Of a stretch of DNA of 64,000 nt, positions 6,618 through 15,568 are shown in pieces. The stretch comes from an uncultured Agathobacter sp. (GTDB lineage: Bacteria; Bacillota; Clostridia; Lachnospirales; Lachnospiraceae). Numbering within the stretch: the stretch's first letter is position 1; every line of letters begins with the position of its first letter. The translations under genes and the position numbers were made by a program. Location: positions 1-64,000 of the forward strand of contig CAKRLV010000003.1 in NCBI GenBank assembly GCA_934359755.1, read 5' to 3'. The notes beneath the pieces were generated by a model that worked only from the letters and a program-made list of their open reading frames with translations, had not been told where the DNA came from and did not search any database.

Positions 6618-8741
6618 ATGAGCGAAAATGAATATTTCAACGTAGCAGATATTTTTGGTGAGAATGTTTTTAACGATTCAGTTATGCAGGAACGTCTTCC
6701 AAAGAAGGTTTACAAAAAGCTTCATGAAGTAATGGATGAAGGAAAAGAGTTAGACCTTGAGACAGCAGATGTAATTGCACATGAGATGAAAGAGTGGGCA
6801 ATTGAAAAAGGTGCTACACATTACACACATTGGTTCCAGCCACTTACAGGTGTGACAGCTGAGAAACATGATTCATTCATCACATCACCAATGCCAAATG
6901 GTAAGGTGCTTATGAGTTTCTCAGGAAAAGAATTAATAAAAGGTGAGCCAGATGCATCATCTTTCCCATCAGGTGGTCTTCGTGCTACATTCGAGGCGAG
7001 AGGATATACAGCATGGGATTGTACATCACCAGCATTCGTAAGACAGGATGCAGCAGGTGCAACACTTTGTATTCCAACAGCTTTCTGTTCATACACAGGT
7101 GAGGCACTTGACCAGAAGACACCACTTATGAGATCAATGGAAGCAATAAATATTCAGTCACTTAGATTACTTAGATTATTTGGAAATACAACATCAAAGA
7201 AGGTAACACCTTCTGTTGGACCAGAGCAGGAATATTTCATCGTAGATAGACAGAAATATTTACAGAGAAAAGATCTTATCTTCACAGGACGTACACTTTT
7301 CGGAGCAATGCCTCCAAAAGGACAGGAGATGGATGATCATTACTTCGGAGCAATTCGTGAGAGAATAGCAGCTTACATGAGAGATGTAAACAAAGAACTC
7401 TGGAAGCTTGGTGTATCAGCTAAGACACAGCATAACGAGGTTGCACCAGCACAGCATGAGTTAGCACCAATTTATGCTGAGTGTAATGTGGCTGTAGATC
7501 ACAATCAGCTTACAATGGAAACTCTTAAGAAAGTAGCAGGACGTCATGGACTTCAGTGCTTACTTCATGAGAAGCCATTCGCAGGAGTAAATGGTTCAGG
7601 AAAGCATAACAACTGGTCAATCACAACAGATGATGGAATCAACTTATTAGAGCCAGGCGTTACACCACATGAAAATGTACAGTTCTTACTTGTACTTACA
7701 TGTATCTTAAAGGCAATTGATGAGCATGCTTCTTTACTCCGTGCATCAGCAGCAGACGTAGGAAACGATCACAGATTAGGAGCTAATGAGGCACCACCAG
7801 CAATCCTTTCAGTATACCTGGGAGACCAGCTTGGTGACGTAATAAATCAGCTTATTACAACAGGTTCTGCTACTCATTCGCTTGAGGGAGAGAAACTTGA
7901 GACTGGTGTTAAATCAATTCCAGATTTTATGAAGGATGCAACAGACAGAAACCGTACATCACCATTCGCATTCACAGGAAACAAGTTTGAGTTCCGTATG
8001 GTTGGTTCACAGGATTCTGTTGCACAACCTAATATCGTACTTAATACAATCGTAGCTGAGGCATTTTCGGATGCTTGCGATATTCTTGAAAAAGCAGATA
8101 ATTTTGACCTTGCTGTACATGATCTCATCAAGAAGTATGCTGTAGAGCATCAGAGAGTAGTCTTTAACGGAAACGGATACTCAGATGAGTGGGTTGAAGA
8201 GGCTGCTAGGCGTGGACTTCCAAATATCAAGTCAATGGTAGATGCTATTCCAGCTTACATTGCACCAGAGTCTGTAGAGGCATTCGAGAAATTCGGAGTA
8301 TTTACAAAGGCAGAACTAGAGAGCCGTGTTGAGATTGAGTATGAGACATATGCAAAAACAATCAACATCGAAGCAAAGGCTATGATTGATATTGCAGGAA
8401 AGCAGATTATTCCAGCGGTTATCAAATATACTACAACACTTGCAAATTCACTTTCGGCAGTAAAGAGTGCATGTGCAGATGCTGATGTATCAGTACAGAC
8501 AGAGCTTCTTACAGAAACAAGTGCTTTACTTTCAGATGTAAAGGTTGCGCTTTCTAAGTTAGAGGAAGTAACAGAAAAGGGTGGAGCTATGGAAGAAGGA
8601 AGAGACCAGGCTGCATTCTACAGAGATGAAGTAAAAGCTGCTATGGAGGCACTCAGGGCACCGGTAGATGAACTTGAGATGATAGTAGACAAAGAGATGT
8701 GGCCAATGCCATCATATGGAGATTTAATCTTCGAAGTATAA
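6618..8741 (+). CDS. glnN: Type III glutamine synthetase, copy 2
   Basis: 707 residues, same architecture and active-site motifs as copy 1 (PEQEYFIVD, VNGSGKHNNWS, NRTSPFAFTGNKFEFR). The start at 6618 (MSENEYF) has AGAGGATG eight bases upstream. A longer frame from 6468 reads through the leader terminator and is not credible. The two copies differ mostly by conservative changes plus a divergent region near the C-terminus (SACADADVSVQTELL here versus GACPDADTSVQSELL). Tandem duplication is inferred. The separate promoter and attenuator-like leader suggest the copies are expressed under different conditions, this one together with the ammonium channel downstream. Confidence 0.96.
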   Translation: MSENEYFNVADIFGENVFNDSVMQERLPKKVYKKLHEVMDEGKELDLETADVIAHEMKEWAIEKGATHYTHWFQPLTGVTAEKHDSFITSPMPNGKVLMSFSGKELIKGEPDASSFPSGGLRATFEARGYTAWDCTSPAFVRQDAAGATLCIPTAFCSYTGEALDQKTPLMRSMEAINIQSLRLLRLFGNTTSKKVTPSVGPEQEYFIVDRQKYLQRKDLIFTGRTLFGAMPPKGQEMDDHYFGAIRERIAAYMRDVNKELWKLGVSAKTQHNEVAPAQHELAPIYAECNVAVDHNQLTMETLKKVAGRHGLQCLLHEKPFAGVNGSGKHNNWSITTDDGINLLEPGVTPHENVQFLLVLTCILKAIDEHASLLRASAADVGNDHRLGANEAPPAILSVYLGDQLGDVINQLITTGSATHSLEGEKLETGVKSIPDFMKDATDRNRTSPFAFTGNKFEFRMVGSQDSVAQPNIVLNTIVAEAFSDACDILEKADNFDLAVHDLIKKYAVEHQRVVFNGNGYSDEWVEEAARRGLPNIKSMVDAIPAYIAPESVEAFEKFGVFTKAELESRVEIEYETYAKTINIEAKAMIDIAGKQIIPAVIKYTTTLANSLSAVKSACADADVSVQTELLTETSALLSDVKVALSKLEEVTEKGGAMEEGRDQAAFYRDEVKAAMEALRAPVDELEMIVDKEMWPMPSYGDLIFEV

Positions 8742-8755
8742 TCAAAAGTTAAATA

Positions 8756-8815
8756 AAGAGACATTTTCATTGAGCCACGAAGCTGTGGATACCAAGGAGA
8801 ATGTCTCTTTTTATT
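8756..8815 (+). terminator. Terminator between glnN copy 2 and amt
   Basis: AAGAGACATT at 8756-8765 pairs with AATGTCTCTTT at 8800-8810, with a small internal hairpin CCAC-GAAGCT-GTGG (8775-8788), then TTTTTATTTT. It may end the synthetase transcript or act as an attenuator for amt. Confidence 0.75.
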
Positions 8816-8876
8816 TTCCAGCAAAATTCTTTTTCTGGAAAGCAAAATATTCCGCAGGGATGTGTGGAAATATCCG

Positions 8877-8899
8877 CAATTGCAGGGAAGAAGCAATTG
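8877..8899 (+). promoter_or_regulatory. Hairpin in the amt leader
   Basis: CAATTGC (8877-8883) pairs perfectly with GCAATTG (8893-8899), 18 bases before the GGAGG ribosome site. No T-run follows. It is a possible regulatory structure. Confidence 0.4.
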
Positions 8900-8929
8900 T
8901 GAAAAATAAAAAGTTTGGAGGAAAAAATT

Positions 8930-10684
8930 ATGGAAGAGATTAATGGCGTAATTTTTGGAGTGTGGTTCCTTATTGGCGCTGCATTAGTATTCTGGATGCA
9001 GGCAGGATTTGCGATGGTAGAGGCAGGATTTACCAGAGCAAAGAATACAGGAAATATCCTTATGAAGAACTTAATGGATTTCTGTATTGGTACTATTACA
9101 TTTATTTTAATAGGTTTCTCGTTTTTACTTGGTGAGGATTTCTTAGGATTTATCGGAAAACCTGGTTTTGATGTATTTACTAATTATGCATCATTTGACT
9201 GGTCAAATTTCGTATTTAACTTAGTATTCTGTGCTACAACAGCTACGATTGTATCTGGAGCAATGGCAGAGAGAACAAAATTCTTATCATATTGCGTATA
9301 CTCAGCAGTTATTTCAGCACTTATTTATCCAATTGAAGCACATTGGATTTGGGGCGGCGGCTGGTTATCACAGATGGGATTCCATGATTTCGCAGGTTCT
9401 TGTGCAATCCATATGACAGGTGGTATTTGCGCTATCATTGGTGCTAAAATTCTTGGACCTCGTATTGGTAAGTTTACAAAAGACAAGAGTGGAAATATTA
9501 CAAAAGTAAATGCTATCCCAGGACACAACATTGCACTTGGCGCATTAGGATGTTTCATCCTCTGGTTCGGATGGTATGGATTTAACGGTGCTGCATGTAC
9601 CTCAGTAGAACAGCTTGGTTCTGTTTTCCTTACAACAACAATGGCACCTGGTGTTGCAACAGTAGTTTGTATGATTTTTACATGGATTAAATATGGTAAG
9701 CCAGATGTATCAATGTGTCTTAACGCTTCACTTGCAGGACTTGTAGCAATTACAGCTCCTTGTGATGTAACAGATGCGGCAGGCTCAATCGTAATTGGTG
9801 CAGTAGCAGGACTTCTTGTATGTTTCGGAGTATGGCTTCTTGATTACAAGCTTCATATTGATGACCCTGTTGGTGCAGTAGCAGTACATATGATGAATGG
9901 TATCTGGGGAACACTTGCAGTTGGACTTTTCGCAACTGATACAGCTCCTGGATACAGCATTGCAGATGCAAAGGGAAATACTCTTGTTGGACTTTTCTAT
10001 GGTGGTGGATTTAAGCTTCTTGGATTACAGGCACTTGGTGTGATTTCTGTAGGAGCATGGGCAGCAGTAACAATTACAATTACATTCCTTGCTATCAGAG
10101 CTATATTTGGACTTAGAGTATCAGAGGAAGAAGAGATTACAGGACTTGATGCTACAGAGCATGGACTTCCATCAGCATATGCCGGATTTGCAATCATGGA
10201 TGTATCTGGTGATGTAATGGATGTAAATGAGAATACAGATCTTGGAATTTCTGATTACGATGCAGCAAGCAAGGTTCAGAAAGATACAGCAGTTCCAGTT
10301 GTTTCAAGCGTAACACCAGCAGTTTCAACAGGAATTCACAAAGTTGTTATCATTGCAAAGCTTTCTCGCTACGACAAGCTTCGTAAGGCTATGAATGACC
10401 TCGGTGTAACTGGTATGACAGTAACCCAGGTAATGGGTTGTGGTATCCAGAAAGGTGCTGGAGAGAAATATCGTGGTGCTGAACTTGATGCAACACTCCT
10501 TCCAAAGGTTAAGGTTGAGGTTATCGTAGGTAAGATTCCAGTTGAAAAAGTTATTGAGACAGCTAAGAAGACTCTTTATACAGGACATATCGGCGATGGT
10601 AAGATTTTCGTATATGATGTGTCACAGGTTGTTAAGGTTCGTACTGGTGAAGTCGGAATTGAGGCTTTACAGGATGTTGAATAG
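8930..10684 (+). CDS. amt: Ammonium channel with C-terminal fused PII (GlnK) domain
   Basis: 584 residues in two parts. Residues 1 to about 405 are an Amt/MEP/Rh channel: WFLIGAALVFWMQAGFAMVEAG, an FGWYGFNGA segment, and the conserved helix AVHMMNGIWG containing a pore histidine. After a linker of about 60 residues, the last ~115 are a PII protein: KVVIIAKLSRYDKLRKAMND, a T-loop with GCGIQKGAGEKYRGAELD including the tyrosine used for uridylylation in enteric PII, and VEVIVGKIPVEKVIE. Free GlnK plugs Amt at high nitrogen; here it is tethered. GGAGG lies eight bases before the ATG at 8930; the TTG at 8915 is part of that site. Confidence 0.95.
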   Translation: MEEINGVIFGVWFLIGAALVFWMQAGFAMVEAGFTRAKNTGNILMKNLMDFCIGTITFILIGFSFLLGEDFLGFIGKPGFDVFTNYASFDWSNFVFNLVFCATTATIVSGAMAERTKFLSYCVYSAVISALIYPIEAHWIWGGGWLSQMGFHDFAGSCAIHMTGGICAIIGAKILGPRIGKFTKDKSGNITKVNAIPGHNIALGALGCFILWFGWYGFNGAACTSVEQLGSVFLTTTMAPGVATVVCMIFTWIKYGKPDVSMCLNASLAGLVAITAPCDVTDAAGSIVIGAVAGLLVCFGVWLLDYKLHIDDPVGAVAVHMMNGIWGTLAVGLFATDTAPGYSIADAKGNTLVGLFYGGGFKLLGLQALGVISVGAWAAVTITITFLAIRAIFGLRVSEEEEITGLDATEHGLPSAYAGFAIMDVSGDVMDVNENTDLGISDYDAASKVQKDTAVPVVSSVTPAVSTGIHKVVIIAKLSRYDKLRKAMNDLGVTGMTVTQVMGCGIQKGAGEKYRGAELDATLLPKVKVEVIVGKIPVEKVIETAKKTLYTGHIGDGKIFVYDVSQVVKVRTGEVGIEALQDVE

Positions 10685-10748
10685 TGTGTTTGCACTAGTC
10701 TAAGATGATTAGTGAATCTAATCCCCTTAGTTGATATATATCAACCCG

Positions 10749-10782
10749 AAGGTCCCGCATTATGCGGGGCCTTTTTATTTTT
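10749..10782 (+). terminator. Terminator of amt
   Basis: AGGTCCCGC pairs with GCGGGGCCT around ATTAT and is followed by TTTTTATTTTT. A second small hairpin, TTGATATATATCAA, precedes it at 10732-10745. Confidence 0.92.
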
Positions 10783-10896
10783 ATGTGAAATATATAATCA
10801 GTCTGTTTATACATAAAATAAACACAGTTTTATCCAAAATGCTCGCGTAATAGTTATAAAAATTGCAAAATAGTTATTTATTTTATAGAGTTAGGC

Positions 10897-10960
10897 GTAT
10901 CAAACAATTATGTGATACTAAATAAATTTGTAGAAAGGGTAAGCGTAAATACTTATTACG
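10897..10960 (+). promoter_or_regulatory. Control region before the ABC pair: inverted repeat and leader hairpin
   Basis: GTATCA (10897-10902) and TGATAC (10913-10918) form an inverted repeat that may be an operator. CGTAA (10944-10948) and TTACG (10956-10960) form a hairpin immediately before the GAGGAG ribosome site. No convincing -35/-10 pair was fixed. Confidence 0.4.
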
Positions 10961-10975
10961 TGAGGAGTTAAACAC

Positions 10976-12727
10976 ATGAATAAACAACAAAATCTTATGC
11001 TTCTGTTATTGAAATGGGCGGGAAAAGAAAAGATATGGCTGATTTTATCAGTTATATGTTCTTTTTGCAGCGGAGTATGTACGATTACATATTATGTGGG
11101 CTTATATCATATTATGGATACAGTTCTATGTGGAAATGCTCATACGAATGTGATTTTGGACAATGCAATATTTATGCTTGCAGGAACTGTACTTCGGCTT
11201 GCATTTTTGGGAATAGCAGGGATATTATCGCATAAGGGGGCATACAGGACTTTATATCAGGTAAGGTGCAAGGTTATAAATCACATAGCAAATATTCCAC
11301 TTGGAAAACTGGATGAACGTGGTATAGGCCAGATTAAGACACTGCTTAATGAGGATATAGAAAAACTGGAACTGTTTTTAGCACATAACTTACCTGAGTT
11401 TGTTGCGTATATGACAGCACCATTAGTAGTATTTGCATATTTGCTGGTTATGAATCCGATGCTTGCAGTTATTTCTCTGATTCCACTTTTTATCGCGATA
11501 GTAATTATGGGAGTAATATTTAAAAGAATGTATGCACTTATGTCAAAAGCGGCAAAAGTTGCAGTTGAATTTAATGCAGCGATAATCGAGTATATATCGT
11601 GTATGAGACTTATAAAAGCATACCACCTTGGCAGTAATTCTTTTGAAAAATTGTCAGGCAGTATAGATTCGTCAAATAATATGTGGAATGAAATTACAAA
11701 GAAAACAGCACCATTATATTCTATCTTTCTGATAGTTGTAGAAAGTGGAATGCTATTTATGGTTCCGATTGGTGGAATGTTGTTTCTGAAGGGAAGTGTT
11801 ACTTCTAGTATACTTATCCTTTTTATATATGTTGGAGGTCTGTATTTAAGTGAAATTCTTCCGTTGCAAGAGTTGAGCGGTACATTTGCGCAGGCTATGA
11901 CGGGTGTAAAGAAGACAAAAGAAATATTGGATATTCCAGTCTTTGAGGGGACACAGTCATTTCCGAAGAATAAGAACATTGAAATTCGTGATGTAAGTTT
12001 TGCTTATGATGAGGAAAACCTGGTGCTTCATAATTGTAATCTTGAGATAGAAAGTGGACAGAAAATTGCTCTGGTTGGAGAGTCTGGATGTGGAAAAAGC
12101 ACGTTGGTGCAGTTGATCTCAAGATTTTATGATGTAAGTGATGGAGAGATAAAAATAGGCGGTGTTAATATTAAAAACATTTCGTATAGTGAGCTGTTAA
12201 ATAATATATCTATGGTATTTCAGGATACATTTCTGACAAGTGGTACGGTTCTTGAAAATATAAAGATGGGAAGTGACGCTGCATTGTCAGAAGTCAGGAA
12301 AGCAGCACGGGATGCGCAGATAGATGATTTTATAATGCAATTGCCGAATCAGTATGAGACCTTGTGTGGTACATTGGATTCACATTTCTCAGGGGGAGAA
12401 AAACAAAGAATTGCAATAGCGAGGGCTATTTTAAAGGATGCACCAATTTTGATTCTTGATGAGGCAACCTCTGCTGCAGATCCAGAGAATCAGTATGAGA
12501 TAGATAAAGCAATTTCAAATCTCTGCAAAAATAAAACTGTTATAATTGTAGCACATCGCTTGGGCGTTATTTCCATGTGCGACAAGGTGGCTGTGATAGA
12601 GAATAAAACTATAAGCAGTGTTGGTACTCATGAAGAAGTGCTTGCACAAAACAAATACTATCAGAATGCATGGCGCATGTATCAGTCTTCCAGAAAAATT
12701 AATTACACATCAGGAGGTATGAAGTGA
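10976..12727 (+). CDS. ABC transporter, fused membrane and ATPase domains, first half
   Basis: 583 residues with a type IV (exporter-fold) membrane domain of six helices (about 15-300) and a C-terminal ATPase. Visible motifs are Walker A GESGCGKSTL, signature FSGGEKQ (F replaces the usual L), Walker B ILILDEATSAAD and the H-loop VAHR. It should pair with the next gene, which overlaps by one base. The exporter fold is also used for siderophore import in YbtPQ and IrtAB. The AraC regulator and ECF components next door make metallophore uptake the favoured inference; drug or peptide export remains possible. Confidence 0.85.
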   Translation: MNKQQNLMLLLLKWAGKEKIWLILSVICSFCSGVCTITYYVGLYHIMDTVLCGNAHTNVILDNAIFMLAGTVLRLAFLGIAGILSHKGAYRTLYQVRCKVINHIANIPLGKLDERGIGQIKTLLNEDIEKLELFLAHNLPEFVAYMTAPLVVFAYLLVMNPMLAVISLIPLFIAIVIMGVIFKRMYALMSKAAKVAVEFNAAIIEYISCMRLIKAYHLGSNSFEKLSGSIDSSNNMWNEITKKTAPLYSIFLIVVESGMLFMVPIGGMLFLKGSVTSSILILFIYVGGLYLSEILPLQELSGTFAQAMTGVKKTKEILDIPVFEGTQSFPKNKNIEIRDVSFAYDEENLVLHNCNLEIESGQKIALVGESGCGKSTLVQLISRFYDVSDGEIKIGGVNIKNISYSELLNNISMVFQDTFLTSGTVLENIKMGSDAALSEVRKAARDAQIDDFIMQLPNQYETLCGTLDSHFSGGEKQRIAIARAILKDAPILILDEATSAADPENQYEIDKAISNLCKNKTVIIVAHRLGVISMCDKVAVIENKTISSVGTHEEVLAQNKYYQNAWRMYQSSRKINYTSGGMK

Positions 12728-14442
12728 TGGAAAATAGTAAGGTTTTTTCTAAAAATGCTGCGTTAAAAGTCGGAATAGTTTTAACTATAATTGATGGGAT
12801 ACTGGCAGGATTTAGTTATTGTGCAATTTATTTTGTATTAAAGTGGGTCAGATATGACGAATTAAATTTTGATAATATATGCAGATTAACTGTCGGTCTT
12901 ATGATTTTATTTTTGATACGATTTGTTATTTATGGAATAGGATATACACAAAGTCAGCTGGGTGGTGCAAAGGTATCAAAGAATATAAGAAAAGAACTTG
13001 GCGATAAATTCAGACGTATTCCGTTAAAGAATTTTCAGGAAGGTCATATAGGTGATTATATTAATACTATGAATTCTGATGTCGCTAATTACGAGAAAAT
13101 TTTGACTCATAATATAGGTAGTATAGCAAAGAATGCAACATTGTGTATTACGATTATTGCTGCAATGGCTTTATTGTATTATCCCGCTGCGTTTGTAATG
13201 CTTTTTGTTTGTTTATTATTGATTCCCAATATATGGTTGTCTTTTAGAGTTGTGCGTGTATATGGAAAAGAGAAGAATGATGTGGCGGCGCAGACTGTAT
13301 CGGAAATTATTGAATATATATCAGGGATTCAGACACTGCGAATTTATGGGATGTGTGGGGAGAAAAATAAAGCTGTAAATGATGCCATATACAGATATAG
13401 CGATGTGTGTTACAAATATGAGGAAAAAGGAATACCTATAGGATTTTCTTATAATATGATTAGTTGGCTGAGCGTTCCGATTGTAATCTTTATGGCATTA
13501 TTGGCATACAAAAATGGGCAGCTGAATACTATAGATTTTATCATGATATCTATGCTGCCTATATTACTGATTAAATTGACAACGGCTATATCAATAAACC
13601 TGTTTAGTTATAAGAACCTGCTTATTTCTAAGAAAAATATTATAAAGATAATGGAGGAAGAGGAGGAAAGTAATATTGACAGGAACTTTGAATCAGATTG
13701 TTATGACATCACGTTTGAAAATGTTTCGTTTGCATATGAGCCGGGGCATGATGTTATAAAAAATGCATCATTTTATATTCCAGAACATAGTCTTACCGCT
13801 ATTGTAGGTGAATCAGGTTCGGGGAAATCTACAATTTTGAATTTGATATCCAGGTATTATGCAGCAGACAGCGGTACAATCAGAATAGGAAAGAATGATA
13901 TCAGGGATTATAGTGCAGAAGCGGTTCTTGATAAGATATCTATGGTTGATCAGAATGTTATATTATTTAATGACAGTATAAAAGATAATATACGATATGC
14001 AAAAATGGATGCAGCGGATGAAGAGATTGTACATGTGTGTCAGATGGCAAAGTGTGATTCTTTTATACAAAAGCAAAAAGATAGATATGATACTCAAATT
14101 GGTGAAAACGGTAATAAACTTTCTGGTGGCGAGAGACAGAGATTGTCAATTGCAAGAGCTATGATTCAGAACAGACCTGTTTTACTGCTTGATGAAGCTA
14201 CAGCATCACTAGATATCGAAAATGAGTATGCAGTAAAAAATGCAATAGCCAGACTGCTGCATGAGAACAAAACAATGGTTATGGTGGCGCATACGCTCTC
14301 TGTTATAAAAAATGCAGACCAGATAATTGTGATGTCTGATGGGAAAGTAATCGAGAGTGGAACACATGATAAACTTATGAGTCAGGGAGGAAAGTATAGA
14401 CAAATGTGGGATGCAGAACAAAAGGCAGCATCACACATTTGA
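12727..14442 (+). CDS. ABC transporter, fused membrane and ATPase domains, second half
   Basis: 571 residues, same layout as its neighbour: six membrane helices, then an ATPase with Walker A GESGSGKSTI, signature LSGGERQ, Walker B VLLLDEATASLD and H-loop VAHT. Both ATPase sites of the expected heterodimer look mostly canonical. Its ATG (12727) overlaps the previous TGA in TGATG, with AGGAGG eight bases upstream. It ends convergently with the AraC gene, overlapping it by 12 bases. Confidence 0.86.
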   Translation: MENSKVFSKNAALKVGIVLTIIDGILAGFSYCAIYFVLKWVRYDELNFDNICRLTVGLMILFLIRFVIYGIGYTQSQLGGAKVSKNIRKELGDKFRRIPLKNFQEGHIGDYINTMNSDVANYEKILTHNIGSIAKNATLCITIIAAMALLYYPAAFVMLFVCLLLIPNIWLSFRVVRVYGKEKNDVAAQTVSEIIEYISGIQTLRIYGMCGEKNKAVNDAIYRYSDVCYKYEEKGIPIGFSYNMISWLSVPIVIFMALLAYKNGQLNTIDFIMISMLPILLIKLTTAISINLFSYKNLLISKKNIIKIMEEEEESNIDRNFESDCYDITFENVSFAYEPGHDVIKNASFYIPEHSLTAIVGESGSGKSTILNLISRYYAADSGTIRIGKNDIRDYSAEAVLDKISMVDQNVILFNDSIKDNIRYAKMDAADEEIVHVCQMAKCDSFIQKQKDRYDTQIGENGNKLSGGERQRLSIARAMIQNRPVLLLDEATASLDIENEYAVKNAIARLLHENKTMVMVAHTLSVIKNADQIIVMSDGKVIESGTHDKLMSQGGKYRQMWDAEQKAASHI

Positions 14443-15390
14443 ACATGATTTTCGATACTTAAGAGGAAGAGTTCCAGTCAGTTTCTTGAAAATTTCAGAA
14501 AACTGGCTGGATTTTTTGTATCCCACAGCAATTGCAATTTCATTGACAGGCAATGAAGTTGTCTGAAGGAGTAGTTTAGCTTTCTCGATTCGCCGTGATT
14601 GGATATATGCCGTTATAGTACAATTGTGATATGTTCTGAAACTGTTCTGTAATTTTGTCGCACCCATAAAAGCAACCTTTTCAAGGTCACCTATTGTGAT
14701 ATGGCTGGAAAAATTATTGTCGATATATTCGGTTACATTATGTATTCTCTCACGGTCAATTGGCTTAAGAGAAAATAATGATGAATGTCTGTAATTGATC
14801 ATGAGAGACATGGCTTCTGAAACTTTGGCATTATAGTACAATTGCGCTGATAGTCCCTCTCCACGGAAATTTTTTATATCCGATAATAGAGCTGACATTT
14901 CTGGAAAATCATCAGATTGATCAAATGAAACGAAAGCGTCAATTAATTTCTGGTATTCATCTGGGTTTATATTTTTAATATATTTCTTATAAAAAGCAGG
15001 AAGAATTTCTATACATACGCTGGAAATCCGAGCATTTGCAGGAATCATTATGGAATATGGCTGGTCTTTTTGTCCAATAAAGGATTTAAGACATCCTGAG
15101 GTTAATTTACGTCCAGATGGAAGTTCTGTACCTGTAATTTCGTAGTATTTTGTAATGCTCATGCAATTATAGTATCGAAATGTGAGAGTTTGTGATGTCT
15201 TGAAGTAGAAATCATGAATGCGTATACTAAAAAGATTCTCGTGTTCATAGATCCAGTAAGTTCCATGACCAAATTCTTCGTTGATTCTAAGAGTTTTGCC
15301 AGCTAAACAGTAGTCTGAATTTTCCTCATCGGGCAAAAGACCACTTTTTAAACAAAATTTGTAATAGTTGTCTGACGAATATGTATCCAT
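14431..15390 (-). CDS. AraC-family transcriptional regulator
   Basis: 319 residues. The C-terminal ~100 residues hold two helix-turn-helix motifs: ITIGDLEKVAFMGATKLQNSF and the conserved VNEIAIAVGYKKSSQFSEIFKKLTG. The N-terminal ~200 residues are an effector domain without a recognised ligand site. AAGGAG precedes the ATG at 15390. It lies between an ABC pair and ECF genes, as YbtA lies beside YbtPQ in yersiniabactin loci, so it probably controls both flanking units in response to the transported compound. That role is inference. Direct repeats in its divergent promoter region are candidate binding sites. Confidence 0.88.
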   Translation of the reverse strand: MDTYSSDNYYKFCLKSGLLPDEENSDYCLAGKTLRINEEFGHGTYWIYEHENLFSIRIHDFYFKTSQTLTFRYYNCMSITKYYEITGTELPSGRKLTSGCLKSFIGQKDQPYSIMIPANARISSVCIEILPAFYKKYIKNINPDEYQKLIDAFVSFDQSDDFPEMSALLSDIKNFRGEGLSAQLYYNAKVSEAMSLMINYRHSSLFSLKPIDRERIHNVTEYIDNNFSSHITIGDLEKVAFMGATKLQNSFRTYHNCTITAYIQSRRIEKAKLLLQTTSLPVNEIAIAVGYKKSSQFSEIFKKLTGTLPLKYRKSCSNV

Positions 15391-15412
15391 TGTTTCTCCT
15401 TAAAACCTGAAA

Positions 15413-15440
15413 TCCACATAAAAATGCTACAATTCCACAT
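15413..15440. promoter_or_regulatory. Direct repeats, candidate AraC-regulator operator
   Basis: TCCACATAAAAA occurs at 15413 and again at 15434, 21 bases apart or two helical turns, the geometry AraC-type proteins use. They lie in the divergent region between the regulator and the ECF genes. Confidence 0.55.
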
Positions 15441-15469
15441 AAAAAAATCTAAAAGATTGTAAAAAATAT

Positions 15470-15484
15470 GTGTAAAAATTACAC
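15470..15484. promoter_or_regulatory. Inverted repeat upstream of the ECF promoter
   Basis: GTGTAA-AAA-TTACAC is a perfect inverted repeat, 10 bases before the iron-box-like site. It is a further candidate operator. Confidence 0.4.
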
Positions 15485-15489
15485 TATCT

Positions 15490-15520
15490 TGTGTTAGATT
15501 AAACTAACTTAAAATATAAC
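15490..15520 (+). promoter_or_regulatory. ECF promoter containing a DtxR/IdeR-like iron box
   Basis: The 19-base site TTAGATTAAACTAACTTAA (15494-15512) matches the DtxR consensus TTAGGTTAGGCTAACCTAA at 15 of 19 positions, and all four differences are transitions. It sits between a -35-like TTGTGT (15490-15495) and a -10-like TATAAC (15515-15520), so a bound repressor would block polymerase. Iron-dependent repression is inferred. Confidence 0.65.
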
Positions 15521-15568
15521 ATGAACATTAAGCTTAGTCAAGTAATAAGCGGTAAGAAGGAGTAAAGT

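Noticed and set aside
4241..8741. The two glutamine synthetases as an assembly duplication.
   Set aside because: They differ throughout in synonymous and some amino-acid positions and have unlike leaders, so they are real paralogues.
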